Assembly (NCBI GenBank): GCA_963921195.1
Contig: OY992536.1
Span: forward strand, 320,619,038 to 320,683,037
Direction: 5' to 3'
Length of the DNA: 64,000 bases
Source: Pegoplata infirma
Taxonomy: Eukaryota; Arthropoda; Insecta; Diptera; Anthomyiidae
Shown: one piece after another, positions 21,500 to 33,540 of the stretch
Layout: the number at the start of each line of letters is the position of its first letter
How positions within the stretch are numbered: the stretch's first letter is position 1
Translations under genes and position numbers: made by a program
Notes under the pieces: model-generated
Database searches by the model: none
What the model was told of the DNA's origin: nothing
Seen by the model: the letters and a program-made list of their open reading frames with translations, nothing else

Positions 21500-22830
21500 A
21501 AGAAATAATATAATTTTTATGAAATGTTTCATAATATTTATGAAACAGTTACATTGAAAAATCAAGTTTCATTATATTTATAAAACAGTTTTATAGTATT
21601 TATGAAATGTTTCATTCAAGAAAATGCATTCTTTTTTTTCGAAAAAAATTTTTTGATATTTACATTAAAAAAACTAAAATAAGAAATAAAAATTAAAAAA
21701 AAATTCTTCACGAGCTACACTCAAAAAAAAAAACTGTAAAGTTTACAAAAAAAGCTTGTAAACCTACAAGAAAATTTGCTGATTTTGAACCCACAATTTT
21801 TTTGGTAAAGTTAGCAAAAAAGTTTTGCTAAAAATTAGTTAACTGAAATTTTTTTTATTTCAATTTAGTTCATACACATTTGAGGACCCTATTGGGTTCG
21901 GACCCGATAGGTCCAGACCCCGATGGGCCTAGACCTAGTTGGGTTCCTTAAAAATCGTCATAGTTTTTGATCCAAAATTTGTGCCCGTTTCGCTCTACCT
22001 TGCTTAGTTTTTGAGATACGTGATTTTAGGGGAACACTGGGGTCTTGAGAATTAAAAAACTCGATAACTTCAAAAATATTACTCGGAGATCTTTTAGTTC
22101 TACGTGTTGAGAGCTACAAAAATTATTTTGGACTTTTTGTTGTGTCGGCAATATTTACCGAGATATGAGCATTTTAAAATTTTCGGGAATGCTAACTTTC
22201 TTGGATCCAAAGTTAGGACCTATTAGGGTCCACACATGTGAAGAGGACCGACGATACTATGGAGAGCCCGATAACCAAAAATGCCCTCCATTTTGCTCTA
22301 TCTGGCTTAGTTTCCGAGATAGCGCCATTTTAAGTTTTCTGGAAATAAAAAAAAATTTACCATTTATTTTTGCTAATGTTAGCAAAAAATCTTGTAAAAA
22401 TGTTGTCAACTCAATTTCAAATTTAGCAAAAGAAATTAGTTCAAAGTTTGTTTAAAATTGCTAATGTGCTAAATGAAGCTTACAAGAATTTTTTGCTAAC
22501 ATGCAAATCTCAACTAAAATTTTGCTAAAAGTTAGCTAACTAGCATTAGCAAAAAAAAATTAGTAAATCTACTAACGTATTTTTTTGAGTGTATATTTGT
22601 TTTTCCCCAATTTCTTAATCTTATTACAAAACGCCATATGCCACTTTTATGATTATTTTTTTATGAAATCGTGAAATTTTATGAAGTGCATTTTGTATAC
22701 TACTTTTTTTAAAAAACTTCATTATATTTATGAAGGTTTCATAAAAATAATAAAATTTTTTGACAAAAATATTTATGAAACCATATTGTAAATATTATGA
22801 AGCATGTTTCTCTAAGTGTAATGAAAACAC
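21500..22830. repeat. TATGAAAC-rich inverted element interrupted by 21718-22591
   Basis: 21510-21620 and 22655-22815 are both dense in TTTATGAAAC / GTTTCATAAT words in opposing orientation, so they look like two halves of one element. The termini are not clear. Confidence 0.5.
21718..22591 (+). mobile_element. CACTC-ended element carrying the GGACCC module
   Basis: The ends are CACTCAAAAAAAAAAAC and GTATTTTTTTGAGTG, each next to TA. Sub-terminal GCTAA/TTAGC words fill both ends. The centre (21880-22340) is a single-orientation copy of the module that forms both arms of the 9765-11682 element. The frame at 22165-22455 is part of that module. Confidence 0.75.
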
Positions 22831-23543
22831 ACATCCCTCATCAAGCAAGTTTAAGCTTATTAAAATGGTGAAAAAATCGGGTAATAACATTTCACTCCTA
22901 TTTATTTAGAACTTTAAAAATCGTTAACACAAGAATTCTACCTGACCCTGTTTTCGAGTAATTGCTAAAAATATCACTCCGATCGGTCGTTCCCACTTTG
23001 AGCCTCAAAATTGGAATTTTTGCAAAAAAAAAAAACTTTTTAAAGTTTTTTTTATTAAAGTTAATTAAAAATTATTTTGGTATGATATTTAATCTACCTA
23101 AATATGAAATTTAAAGATTTTACGGTATCATTAACCTGTTCAAACTTGATATCAAAAAAATTGCATGACTTTGCAGGGAATTTTCAAAACACCTTTTTTT
23201 AAAAATTTTTAAATTTTATTAAAAAATAATAATATATAATTTTTTTCTGAATTCATTAAGAACACATTGAAGAAGAAAACTGTTAAATATGACGGATATT
23301 CGTCGGGTACTTATCGGGAGTGGCGGGAGGAAATTAGCGGGTTTAAAGGAACTGTTGGTTTTATCAACTTGGCTTAATAAATTCTTCTAAATTACATTTT
23401 TGGGAAAATTAATAGCTTTTTGGTGTCGTGGCATTCTATTCTGTAAGTCTGTCATGAAATCTTATCGATATAGGACGTCTTTAACCCACATTGGGGTGGT
23501 CAATGTGGGTTAACATTAAAGTTTATAGCTTAAATTTTGTCAT
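22831..23543. other. AT-rich DNA with a small perfect hairpin
   Basis: No gene. At 23481-23513 TTAACCCACATTG pairs perfectly with CAATGTGGGTTAA across a 7-base loop. Confidence 0.5.
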
Positions 23544-23551
23544 ATAAACAA

Positions 23552-24332
23552 TAGACTGCCCAGAAAAAAACAAAGTTGTTATTTTCTTGGGGGATACCTG
23601 CGAATTTTGTTCCTTTTTGTGCAAAAAAATTTCGGTTTTTTTTTGGGATTTTTAAAATAATATCTAGAGGTCGCGATCTCGCGTTTTATAACGATTTATT
23701 TTTTTTGAGTTTTTTATTATTTTAAATTGTTAAATATGATTAATATGATAAAATATTAATAATTTCAGACAAAAAAAAAAATAAACTAAAAATTAAATAT
23801 CGCTCATTCCATGAGATGTCTCCCAGCATCTAATCAAATGTTCTTTAATTTATTTGAAATTTCGCACACAGGTACACTATGGAGCAATTAAAAAAAATTC
23901 GTTTTTAGTTTCGCGAAAATCCACGAATTCGCGAACGCGAATATATTCGCGAATTCACGGATTTTCTCGGAACTAACAACTGATTTATTTTAATAGCTTC
24001 ATAGTGTTCATGTGTGCAAAATTTCAAATAAATTAAGGAACATTTGATTAGATGCTGGGAGACATCTCATGGAATGAGCGATATTTAATTTTTAATTTAT
24101 TTTTTTTTTTTTGTCTGAAATTATTAATATTTTATCATATTAATCATATTTAACAATTTAAAATAATAAAAAACTCAAAAAAAATAAATCGTTATAAAAC
24201 GCGAGATCGCGACCTCTAGATATTATTTTAAAAATCCCAAAAAAAAACCGAAATTTTTTTGCACAAAAAGGAACAAAATTTGCAGGTATCCCCCAAGAAA
24301 ATAAAAACTTCGCTTTTTTTCTGGGCAGTCTA
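23552..24332. mobile_element. hAT-type palindrome, 781 bp, target duplication ATAAACAA
   Basis: TAGACTGCCCAG mirrors CTGGGCAGTCTA. ATAAACAA stands at 23544-23551 and 24333-24340. Arms of about 340 bp are nearly identical (GCGAGATCGCGACCTCTAGA and its mirror). The short centre holds a second CG-rich hairpin (TTCGCGAACGCGAATATTCG-like) near 23930. The minus frame at 24158-24340 is arm sequence. Confidence 0.93.
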
Positions 24333-24365
24333 ATAAACAAGTATAAAATGGGTTCTATTTTTTTT

Positions 24366-24691
24366 CCCCAACTACAATTTTGTAGTAATATATTATATTT
24401 AAAAAATTGTTAACCCTTCTTGGCTGGCGGGACAAACATGACCCATTATGTAAAAAATATATATTTTGTTGATATCAAAAAATGCAAGCACTATCCAAAA
24501 TTTTTTTGCCGGGGTAATTTTTGACCCCTGGCTAGTATGAGCGGATTTAAAGATATCTAATAGATTGCCACAAATTAATTTTCCGTAAAAAAATTTATAT
24601 TATTTACTGAATGGGTAATTTTTGACGTCCTACCAAGAAGGGTTAACGATTTTTTTTAATATAATATTTTACAACGAAATTATAGTTGGGG
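24366..24691. mobile_element. MITE with CCCCAACTAYAATT termini
   Basis: CCCCAACTACAATTTTG ... GTTAACCCTTCTTGG mirrors CCAAGAAGGGTTAAC ... AATTATAGTTGGGG, about 60 bp per end. TA follows the right end only. The interior has CGGGACAAACATGACCC. Confidence 0.8.
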
Positions 24692-26010
24692 TAAAACACA
24701 CAGAAGCCATTTCCCATATTTTCTTCTACCCATATACACAATTTTGGTAAGGTATTCGAAAGAGAATTTGCCCAAAATTTTACTTTAATTTTTGCTTAAA
24801 TAGAAAAAGGGCGAATATCCAAAAAAATGTTTTGAATAAACATTTTTTATGTTGCAGCAGATTTTGACCAAATTTTTATGAGACTTGTAAAACTTGCAGA
24901 ACTGTTGTTGGTATTTATTTTGTAAAACTTTATGGACTTCAAGGATACACTTTTTAAGGATTGCAAGGACATGCTAAAATTTTTTTTCTTATTGCACTTT
25001 TAAACTAATTTTTTTTAGACTTAAAAGTCAAAATTTTAGCAAAATTTTTGCAGAGGATTGTAGAGCTCTGCTGCAAAAATGCATTTAGCAAAAAACGTGT
25101 TTTCGAAAAAGTGGCCTATTTGTCCTTATTCGCATGAAGTATTCAATTTCTGAACGACTGTATTTTCACTTAAATCACTTAAAAAATGTAGAGAAAATGC
25201 TTGATTAAATTTTTTTTTTCTTGGATTTTAAATTGTCTTTTCTGCTTAACAAGTGTTAAGTACCATTTTTATGTAGATGTTGGTCTTTACAATATATCAC
25301 CAACGACTTATTGTTAGTTTGAAATGCCTTAAGGTGGTCATGAAGCAAAAGTTGTCTTTAACTGAAAATTTGTATAATCAATTTCTTTAAAAATCGCCCT
25401 TTAAAAAAACGTGTTTTCTTTTACAATTGACCCTTAATACTTAATACTTTTCCCTAATCTTTACTAACCCCAACAAAAAAGAAAACCTTAAAGCTATCCA
25501 AAATCTAAAAACTTTATTGTTTAGTAGAAAAATAAAGGTTTTAATAATTTTCTGGCAAAGAAGTTTGTTATTTTAATTAAGTATTCATAAAAAAAGTTTA
25601 GTTTTGTTGAAAAGTATTCAATAAATAATTATGGAAATTGGCTGTTTCCAAAAACAGTTTGAAAGTAAAAGAAATAAAACTTTTTTTTTTTTGGCTGCTA
25701 TTTGTTTTAATTTAATGTTTATTGCGTCATAATCGATTTAAGAGGAAATAAATAAAACAATAACATTTAATATATTTTGTACCAACTGCGAGTACATACA
25801 ATAATTTTATTTTGTACAAGAATGTACAAGGAACATTTTTATTATATAAATGGAATGCAAAAAATATTAAGTGTAACCCAGTGGGTAACACTATAAATTA
25901 TTACCAGCGAATAAAAATAAAGACAGGCTGCCAAAACAGATGGGGGATATAAAAAAATATAATATAATACTTTTTTGGACAAGAATTATAAGAAATTTTA
26001 AAAGAAGGAA
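24692..26010. other. Unassigned AT-rich DNA
   Basis: No gene, RNA or repeat partner that I can support over about 1.3 kb. Confidence 0.4.
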
Positions 26011-27357
26011 CACTGAAAAAAAACCTTCGTGATATAAATGAAATGGATTCATTATTTTGTTTTCATTTAACCAATGAAGAAATTCATAAGCTTAATTAAA
26101 TATCATGCATATTGGGAACAAATTTCATAAAATTTGCTTCATTAGCTTTCATAATTTCATTAAAAAATGTCATTAAATTTTGTTTATAAAACTTGTAGCT
26201 TTTTTACGCCTGTCGAGTCTGTTTAGTGTCTCTTTACAATACAGCAGAAAGCAGCAGACAGCAAAAATTTTCATACAGCCAAAAAAAAGAAACACAAGGG
26301 GAAATTTTGCTGTCTGCTGCTTGCTGCTATATTGTAAAGAGACACTAAGTCTGTTTTTGGCGCGAAAAATGTAAATAAAAAACAGCTGATCTAGTTTTTT
26401 TTTTGCAATTCTTGTTTACGAAACTTAAAATAAAATGTTATTGATAAATTATATAAAATTCTAGTTGTTTTATATTATTACGTGGTTTTACTTAATTATT
26501 AAAATTCCAGTATATAGTGTGAGAAAGCTGAGTGAAATATAAAAAAAATGTGAAATTGTGTTGTTCATGGTGTGGTTTATTTTGTGGCTTATATGGCATT
26601 CACACTTGCGACCTTAAACAAGTTGTTCAACAAAACACCAGTAACAGAATAAAAACGTAATGGGCACGGAACAAAGACTTTTTTAAACATCTCACTCTTA
26701 AACACTTCAAAACAGCAAGTGTGAACACCGTATAAAAGGATTTTCATTAATTTCAATTTTGTGTTGTAATTTTTTTTACCACATTCGCATTCATTTAAAC
26801 TACATAGTTCAATTTTCCGTTTTCCCCATACAATTTAAATGTCAAACTTAAACGGCGTTAAATTTTGACAGATGAATTGTATGAGGAAGACGAATAATTA
26901 AACTAGTTTAAATTAATGCGGATATGGTATTCCTACTGCTATTCCACATTTTATGAATGCATACTTTCATACATTTAATGAAAAATTTCATTAAAAGTTT
27001 TAAACAAGTTTTTTTTTTTTTTTTTTTTTTTTAATTTTATTTATTTTTAGTTACTGCAACTAGTTTTAAATTCTTAAACTAACAAGCAATTTGTTTCCAG
27101 GGATGATTATGTGATGCGAGTAGATAACTTACTCATAAAACAATTTTATAAATTTCTAAGAAGGTCGCACGGCTTAGTACGTTTTAAATAAGTGCTACGA
27201 ATATTTTCATTATTTCTATGTACGTTTTCATTGAATGACACTTTAATGACACCAGTTTCATTGATCAAATGAAAACTGTCTTCGGTTGAAAACGTGAGTC
27301 ATTTTTCATTAAGCTTATGTCAATTTTCATTATTTTCACGAAGCTTTTTTTTCAGTG
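26011..27357. mobile_element. Element with CACTGAAAAAAAACCTTCGTGA termini
   Basis: The left end CACTGAAAAAAAACCTTCGT mirrors ACGAAGCTTTTTTTTCAGTG. Both sub-terminal regions have TTCATT/AATGAA words. No transposase is seen, and it carries the hAT-type MITE at 26224-26347 and a long T-run at about 27007-27033. The superfamily is uncertain (CACTA-like termini, but no 3-bp duplication). Confidence 0.65.
26224..26347. mobile_element. hAT-type MITE, 124 bp, target duplication AGTCTGTT
   Basis: TAGTGTCTCTTTACAATA mirrors TATTGTAAAGAGACACTA. AGTCTGTT occurs at 26216-26223 and 26348-26355. CAGCAGAAAGCAGCAGACAG is mirrored internally. A related larger element lies at about 42163-42400. The frame at 26180-26374 is an artefact of the insertion. 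Confidence 0.93.
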
Positions 27358-27930
27358 AATAGATGGAAGCAGTGATTAAAAAACTGAAATTCATTACACA
27401 TTTTTAATTTTCACTTCCAGTCAAGTTGTCAATAATTTAAAAAAAATACTGCAACCCACCAGTCCAGTTTACATTTCTAACAAAACAGTCCAGTCACTTT
27501 TTTGCTGCTGAACTTTTTTGTGTTGTGCTGATGGTGGTTGATTTAAAAAAAAAAACAAATACTGACAAACCAGCAACAGTAAAAAAATTAGGCAGTACAC
27601 AAACAGCACAAACGTTGTTTTGAGAAATCCACTGCAAGTTACAATTCAAAAAGTGGTGAGCTGCTGACAAGCAAATAAATATAAACGAAAATAAACTCGT
27701 ACATTGTAACGAGAGAACTTCTTGTATGCATAAGAAGAAAAAAGGTTCAATAAATAAAAAAAAATGCAAGGTTCATTTAAAAAGAAAAAATCTTTTTAAT
27801 TCAATTAATTTATATCAGTAAAAAATCAATATTTTTTATATTAAATAAATAAATAAATTAATGCGTAGTTGAAAAAATTATAAAAAATAAACTTCAAGTC
27901 TAAAATAATAGTACAGTAGGTATTCTAAAG
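27358..27930. other. Single-copy-looking DNA
   Basis: Contains GCTGCTGA / CAGCAACAG words also common at 29.6-29.95 kb, but I could not align the two convincingly. The minus frame at 27769-27494 has no recognised domain. Confidence 0.35.
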
Positions 27931-28655
27931 TTCAAATAAAAAAAAATTTGAAATATTTTTAGAGTTACAGAGATGGAAAGTTTTCATTTTTATGCACCGA
28001 TCATTTCATTTTTATGCACAGATCATTTGGTTGAATTTTTATTGACACTTTGATGCGATAAAAATTTATTTTAAAAAATGAATTTTAAAGGATTTTTGTC
28101 GACCTTTTCAATGGCATTGTTGGTTTTTTAAAAAAATATAAATTTGACCTTAAAATTCAAGGTCAAATTATTAAAAAAATGTATCTTATAAAGCGCCTAT
28201 TTTGATATTATTTTAACTGAGTTTTTACATTTAAAAATAATTGTTTTGTATAAAATAACACTCAAAAAGTACGAATATACCGTGTATAAAAACAAATAAA
28301 AAAATATTTTCGCAATAAGGAACACTCGATCCATTTTTTAAAAATGTTTTTTAAATGAAAAAAACGTCAGGCTTTTTAAAAAAAATCTCAAAATAGACGC
28401 TTATAAGAAAAATTTTTTTTTAATAATTTGACCTTGAAATTTAAGTTAAAATGTTTATTTTTTTAAAAAAAACACCAATGCCAGTGAAAAGGTCGTCAAA
28501 AATACTTTAAAATTCGTTTTTTAAAAAAAAAATTTTATCGCATCAAAGTGTCAATAAAAATTCAACCAAATATGATCTTTGCAAAAAAATGAAAACTTCC
28601 CATCTCTATAACTCTAAAAATATTTCAAGAAAAAAATTTTTATTTGCACTCATTT
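27930..28655. mobile_element. Foldback element, arms of about 270 bp
   Basis: About 27940-28200 mirrors about 28370-28640. Shared words are GAAATATTTTTAGAGTTA, AGATGG(G)AAGTTTTCA, GACACTTTGATGCGATAAAA and AATTTGACCTTGAA. The left arm has a 20-bp duplication of CATTTTTATGCACMGATCAT. Confidence 0.8.
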
Positions 28656-28678
28656 ATTCTAAAATTTTGGCATAATTA

Positions 28679-29044
28679 CCCGAGTAAAAATTTTCTGGTC
28701 TAATCATATATTATTTGATACTATCTTATATGAGTTAATATGCTTCCGTATAAATTTATATAAAATTGTATCTATCACTTTGATACGGTTGATCCACTTT
28801 ATATGGTTAGATATTGCTCCATATATGATTAGATTCGTATTTTGGTTTTGCTCATCAAATTATATAAAAATTGATATTATAAGATCAATTTGATCTAATT
28901 AGATTTGACCAAATTCAGGATCAAATTGTATCAATTTTTATATTTTTTGATCTAAAGTAATACAATTAGATATTATTTGATACAACCATTTTACGGATCA
29001 AATTAGATCTATTCAGTAAAATTAGCAAAATATTTTTACTAGGG
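28679..29044. mobile_element. TA-flanked MITE, CCCRAGTAAAAA family, copy 2
   Basis: CCCGAGTAAAAATTTTCTGG mirrors AATATTTTTACTAGGG, each next to TA. The body is rich in GATCAAATT / AATTTGATC words. Same family ends as 3172-3383. Confidence 0.75.
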
Positions 29045-29046
29045 TA

Positions 29047-30363
29047 TATCTAAATCGGTTTTTATGGTGTGACCGTTAACGCGTTTCAGCCTATATTTAA
29101 GTTTTTGTTTTCATCATATTAGTTTTCGTTAGTTAGTAAAAAACAATTGTGTCTGACACTTATTTTAAAAAATTTTATGAAACTTGGAATTTTGGATCTG
29201 TTAATAAAACACTTAACTTCAAACCAAATTTTCAAAAAATTTTCTTAATAAAGTAAAAAAAAAAATTGTGTTTTAAAAAAATTTTCAAATAAAAATTTTG
29301 GCACTTAATTTTTTTTTTTATTTGTTTACTTCAAATATTTTCCAAAAAAATTTTGGAACCTAAACTTTTTTTAAGCATTTTTAATGAAACTTTAAACCGT
29401 TAAAACTTACTTAGAACTTATAAAATTTTAAAACTTTTTTTTAAATAATTTTTAGTAAAATTTAAAAAATTTTCAAAACATTAGAAAAATTTCTTAACAT
29501 TTTTGTTAAAGCATTATCTTTACGTTTGAAACATTATTCTTAATTATATAATACAACATGCCATTACTTGTACAAAGAAATATCTACTTATAAGTGCGTT
29601 CATTTAATTTTCAGCAGCCAAATAAAAAAAATTTCATGCTGACGAGTCGAGTTCAATTTTTATTTTCCATGCTGCAAGCCCCGTACAACAAACATAACTT
29701 GTGCAGCGCAGTAACCAGACAATTCAGTCGTGTGTGCTGTTTTTTGTTTTTTTAAACTGAAGCTGAACTGTGTGCTGGCAAGTTTGTCAATTTCAAAAAA
29801 AAAACTTTTATTGTACTGCTGCTGAAGAAAATTGACAATTTTTAACAGCTCAGTTCTTGACTGCTGTTTTGTTTTGATAATGTTTATGCTGACAAAACAG
29901 TACAAATTATGTGTTTTTGCTGAAAATCTAGGCAGTATTTTCAACACTGGATGGAAGCGTTTTTAGTTTCAGTTTTTTTTAAAATTTAACTTAAAAATGA
30001 CGATTTTCTTAAAAAATGAAGAAATTGAAACTTTCAATTAATTTTTACCTGTAAAATATATCGATATCTTAAAAAAGTTGGACAACATTTTGTTGGTATT
30101 TAAATGTCGTTTTAGTAAAATATATGAACAAATTATTCGATGTATTTATCACTTATTTTTTTAACGTTTAAAAACTAAAATCGACTTTTTGAAAAAGTTT
30201 GAAACTTTGAAGTTTTTTTGAGAGTTTTATTGACCGCAACTTCACCTAGACATATTTATTTGGGTGAAGAAATATGTCTCACAAAGTTTGAGGATAATCA
30301 TACATGGGTAAGGTGTGCTGCATCGGCCATGCAGCTTAAAAACGAATTACACGGGGGAAAATT
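29047..30363. other. Unassigned AT-rich DNA
   Basis: Includes a G+C-raised patch at 29640-29950, ending GGCAGTATTTTCAACACTG, that looks like a hAT-type terminus without a visible partner. A frame at 30218-30457 is of unknown origin. No gene is supported. Confidence 0.35.
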
Positions 30364-31109
30364 CACTGAAAAAATTATGTCATTAACTGTTTGTAGTTTA
30401 TTTAAAATGATTTATAGTGGTTGTTTTTTGAAGAAAAATCATTTGTTTAATATTTAGTTTTGTTAAATGACTATTTCTGTTTTGTTTCAAAAATAACAGC
30501 ATAAAAATTATAGACTTTCATTAGCATTCAATTTTTAAAGTGATTTATTTTTGTTCTGTAAGTAAAAATAAGTGATTCTTCGTTAATTTTTAATGATTGG
30601 TGTACGTTATTTTTTTTTAATTGTTGGAATTTTTTAAAGAAAAATCACTAGTTTTTACCTATTTGTGTGGGTTATTTTTTGTAGATAAAAAAATTCAATA
30701 AGTTATTTTTAGAAACATAAAAACATGTTTGTATCAAGTGACTTTGAGACGATGGGTAGAGTGTGTGGCCAGAATATAGTTGATTGCGGAATCGATTACT
30801 CAAAATTTTATTGAAATTTTTTTAAAATATAATTCAATAGAAAAATTGTAAAAATAACCTACGACATCATTAATTTTTAACGTTTTCGTAGGTATTTTTT
30901 TAACATGATAATGTTTTTAGGCTGGTGTCTAATTTTAAAAAAGTTGCAGGACGCCACCTCAGTTTGACAATTAACGAAAAAGAAAACAAGAATTACTATT
31001 TTCATTTTCTTAAAACAAAAAATTTTAATAACTTCTGTTTGTAACTTGGATAATAATTCACCTCGTGGTGAATAAACCCGTTTTTCACCAGCTGGTGAAT
31101 AAAAAATAA

Positions 31110-31720
31110 CATAATTATTTTCAACAAAAAATTTTTTTTTTTCATAAAATTTTTTTTTTCATAACATTTTTTTTTCATCATTTTTTTTTTTCAAAAAATT
31201 TTTTTTTTCATAATTTTTCCATCAAATTTTTTTTCCATCAAACTTTTTTTTTCGTCAATTTTTTTTTTCATCAAATTTTTTTTTTCTAAAATTTTTTTTT
31301 TCATTAATTTTTTTTCACCAAATTTTTTTTTCATCAAATTTTTTTTTCATAAAATTTTTTTTCATCAATTTTTTCGTTTTTTCATCAAATTTTTTTTTTT
31401 ATCAATTTTTTTTTGTCATCAATTTTTTTTTTTCATAATTTTTTTTCCATTAATTTTTTTTTTTTTTCATTAATTTTTTTTTTTCATCAAATTTTTTTTT
31501 CATCAAAAATTTTTTTTTTCCATTAAAATTTTTTTTCATCAATTTTTTTTCATTAATTTTTTTTAATAATTTTTTTTTTATCAAAATTTTTTTTTCATAA
31601 TTTTTTTTTAATATTTTTTTTCATCAATTTTTTTTACATAAAATAATTTTTCTTTTCATCAAAAAAATTCATCAAATACTTTTTTTCATCAAAAATTTTT
31701 TTTCACCAAAAGTTTTGGGT
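31110..31720. repeat. Degenerate T8-CATCAAA tandem array
   Basis: About 600 bp of repeated TTTTTTTTCATCAAA-type units, 14-18 bp each with variable T-runs and CATCAA/CATAAA/CATTAA variants. Just upstream are two small hairpins, TTCACCTCGTGGTGAA and TTCACCAGCTGGTGAA. Confidence 0.8.
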
Positions 31721-31794
31721 TCATTACAACATAATTTTGTTTTTGCCAAAACTACTTTTTCACCAAGTTGTTTATCAAATGTACATAAAACAAT

Positions 31795-31976
31795 TGATAG
31801 GGGTATACTCTTTGGTGCCGAATCTTTTATACTCTCCAAAATGTAAAAACACTTTTTTGCACTCACTTACGAAATGTGCAGCTCTTTTGGTTTTTTAATG
31901 GGGTCCTCGACTGATATTTCAATTTATTTTGCATGGAATAGCAAAGTAATATAACATTACAGTACAAAATTCGCAG
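31795..31976 (+). mobile_element. DINE-1-like remnant
   Basis: GTGCCGAATCTTTTATACTC and, 70 bp on, ATGGGGTCCTCGACTGATAT are the 5' hairpin and 3' sub-terminal texts of the type B element, with the middle deleted. Confidence 0.5.
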
Positions 31977-32248
31977 GCATTTTTTTTGAATTTGTTGGTA
32001 AAAATAACAGAACTATCATTAATTTTTAATGTTTTCGTAGGTTATTTTTTCGAATTTGTTGATAAAAAAGAATAAAAAAAGTAATTTTTAATATAATTTA
32101 TTTAAGAAAATTTTATGAACACTAAAAAATAAATGTTTATGTTTGTTAAAACAAATGAATAATTACTGCGATGGGTTTCAATTGTTTATTCACTGATTTT
32201 ATATGTGTTTTTAATTTGTTTTTGCCTACAAAATATTTTGAGTGTATA

Positions 32249-32338
32249 CTATATTGGGTCTAAGACCAATATTTCTAGGTGTTACAAACGGAATGACAAA
32301 CTTATATATACCCTCTATGACTAGAGTGGAGGGTATAA
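32249..32338 (+). mobile_element. DINE-1-like type A 3' end
   Basis: GGTGTTACAAACGGAATGAC ... CTCTATGACTAGAGTGGAGG and GGTATAA match the last 90 bp of the 61231-62120 copy. It abuts the CACTC element that ends at 32244. Confidence 0.75.
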
Positions 32339-32339
32339 C

Positions 32340-33115
32340 AAGTGAGAAAAATACACTTTCACATTTTTTTTATTTAAAGACTTTACTCAGTTAGTTTTGT
32401 GTTCTCACACAAGATTTTGTGAACCATGTTTTGAACTATTTTGGCTCCTAAAATAAACCATTTAAAACAAATAAGTATATTAAATTCATGCGACCTTTTG
32501 GTCATTTATATTCATAATGCTAAAAACGTTTAACAATAACTCAATAAATATTTTCTTTATTTTATTGTTAAGATAATAAAACAACAATTTTTAGTTTTAT
32601 TTTAAATATTATCTTTGTTATACATTGTTATTTCCACTTCCTTAGTTTTTATTTTAAAAAATTGGAATAAATTTCTTGCTTTTTATACATATTTGTTTGC
32701 TATTTTATATTTTTCTATGAATTTCCTGCTTATTTCGCATATTTTTTTATAGTTTTTTTTTTGCACTCATAGATTATGGCAAACACGTTTTGTATGAATA
32801 AAAATGCTTAACAAACCAAGCAAGTTTTTTTTTTTTAAACCATAAAGAAAGAAACAATATGGTCGATATTTTTTAGTTTATCATCTTATTTCTATTTCTT
32901 TAATACATTTCTTTTATTTTTTATTTTCAATTCTACATACAAAAAATATTTTAATAGTCATGACAACTACTTTATTTTGTATTATTGTTAAAAATAATAA
33001 CGTTTTTTTAAGATTTTTATTTTTTTTTTATTTAAAAAAAAGTTTTTCGGTGTTTTTTTTTAAATTCCCATTATCTTAGACCAAAGATTAAAAAAAAAAA
33101 ATTGTAAGTGTTTGT
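32340..33115. other. Single-copy-looking AT-rich DNA
   Basis: No gene or repeat partner is seen. Confidence 0.4.
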
Positions 33116-33119
33116 AAGT

Positions 33120-33495
33120 AGTAAATTTTCAAATTTACCATTTTTCAAATAGAAAAAGATTCTGATTTTTTTTCGTATAAAAAAAGTCTCAGATTCTAAT
33201 ACATTTTTCGTATAGAAAAAGTTTAAGATTCTGAAACATTTTTTTGTATATCAAAAGTTTTATATTCTCAGAAATTTTCCGTATGGAAAAGTATCAGATT
33301 CTGAGACATATTTCGAATAAAAAAGTCTTTGATTGTGATACATTTTTTTCGCATAGAAAAAGTCTTAGATTCTAAAACATTTTGCGTATCGAAAAAATCT
33401 GTGATTCTGAGACATTTTTCGTTGCGAAAAAGTCACAATCTCAGATACTGAAACATTTTTTATAAAGAAAAAGTCTCAGATTCTGAGACTTTCTG
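33120..33495. repeat. Minisatellite, period about 43 bp
   Basis: Eight or nine diverged units of the form CGTATAGAAAAAGTCTCAG, ATTCTGAGACATTTTT. Each unit contains the dyad CTCAGATTCTGAG. The same words appear once near 5170. Confidence 0.8.
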
Positions 33496-33540
33496 AGATA
33501 AACTATCGTTATATTTTTAGAGATTTATAACACAAAATTT

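Larger units (their letters stand above)
30364..32244 (+). mobile_element. CACTC/tRNA family element split by a 1.08-kb insertion
   Basis: 30364-30900 matches the 5' two thirds of the family (CACTGAAAAAATTATGTCAT ... CGTTTTCGTAGGT). The match resumes at about 31977 and runs to the end ATATTTTGAGTG at 32244. The tRNA-like segment at 30739-30808 is mutated in its B-box. The intervening DNA holds a T-rich array and a DINE remnant. Confidence 0.85.

Noticed and set aside
26011..27357. Transib or CACTA transposon assignment from CACTG termini
   Set aside because: Neither the 5-bp nor the 3-bp target duplication expected of those superfamilies is visible, and there is no transposase. Left unclassified.
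30218..30457. 79-residue frame upstream of a CACTC element
   Set aside because: It runs into the element's terminal sequence, and I recognise no domain in the upstream half.
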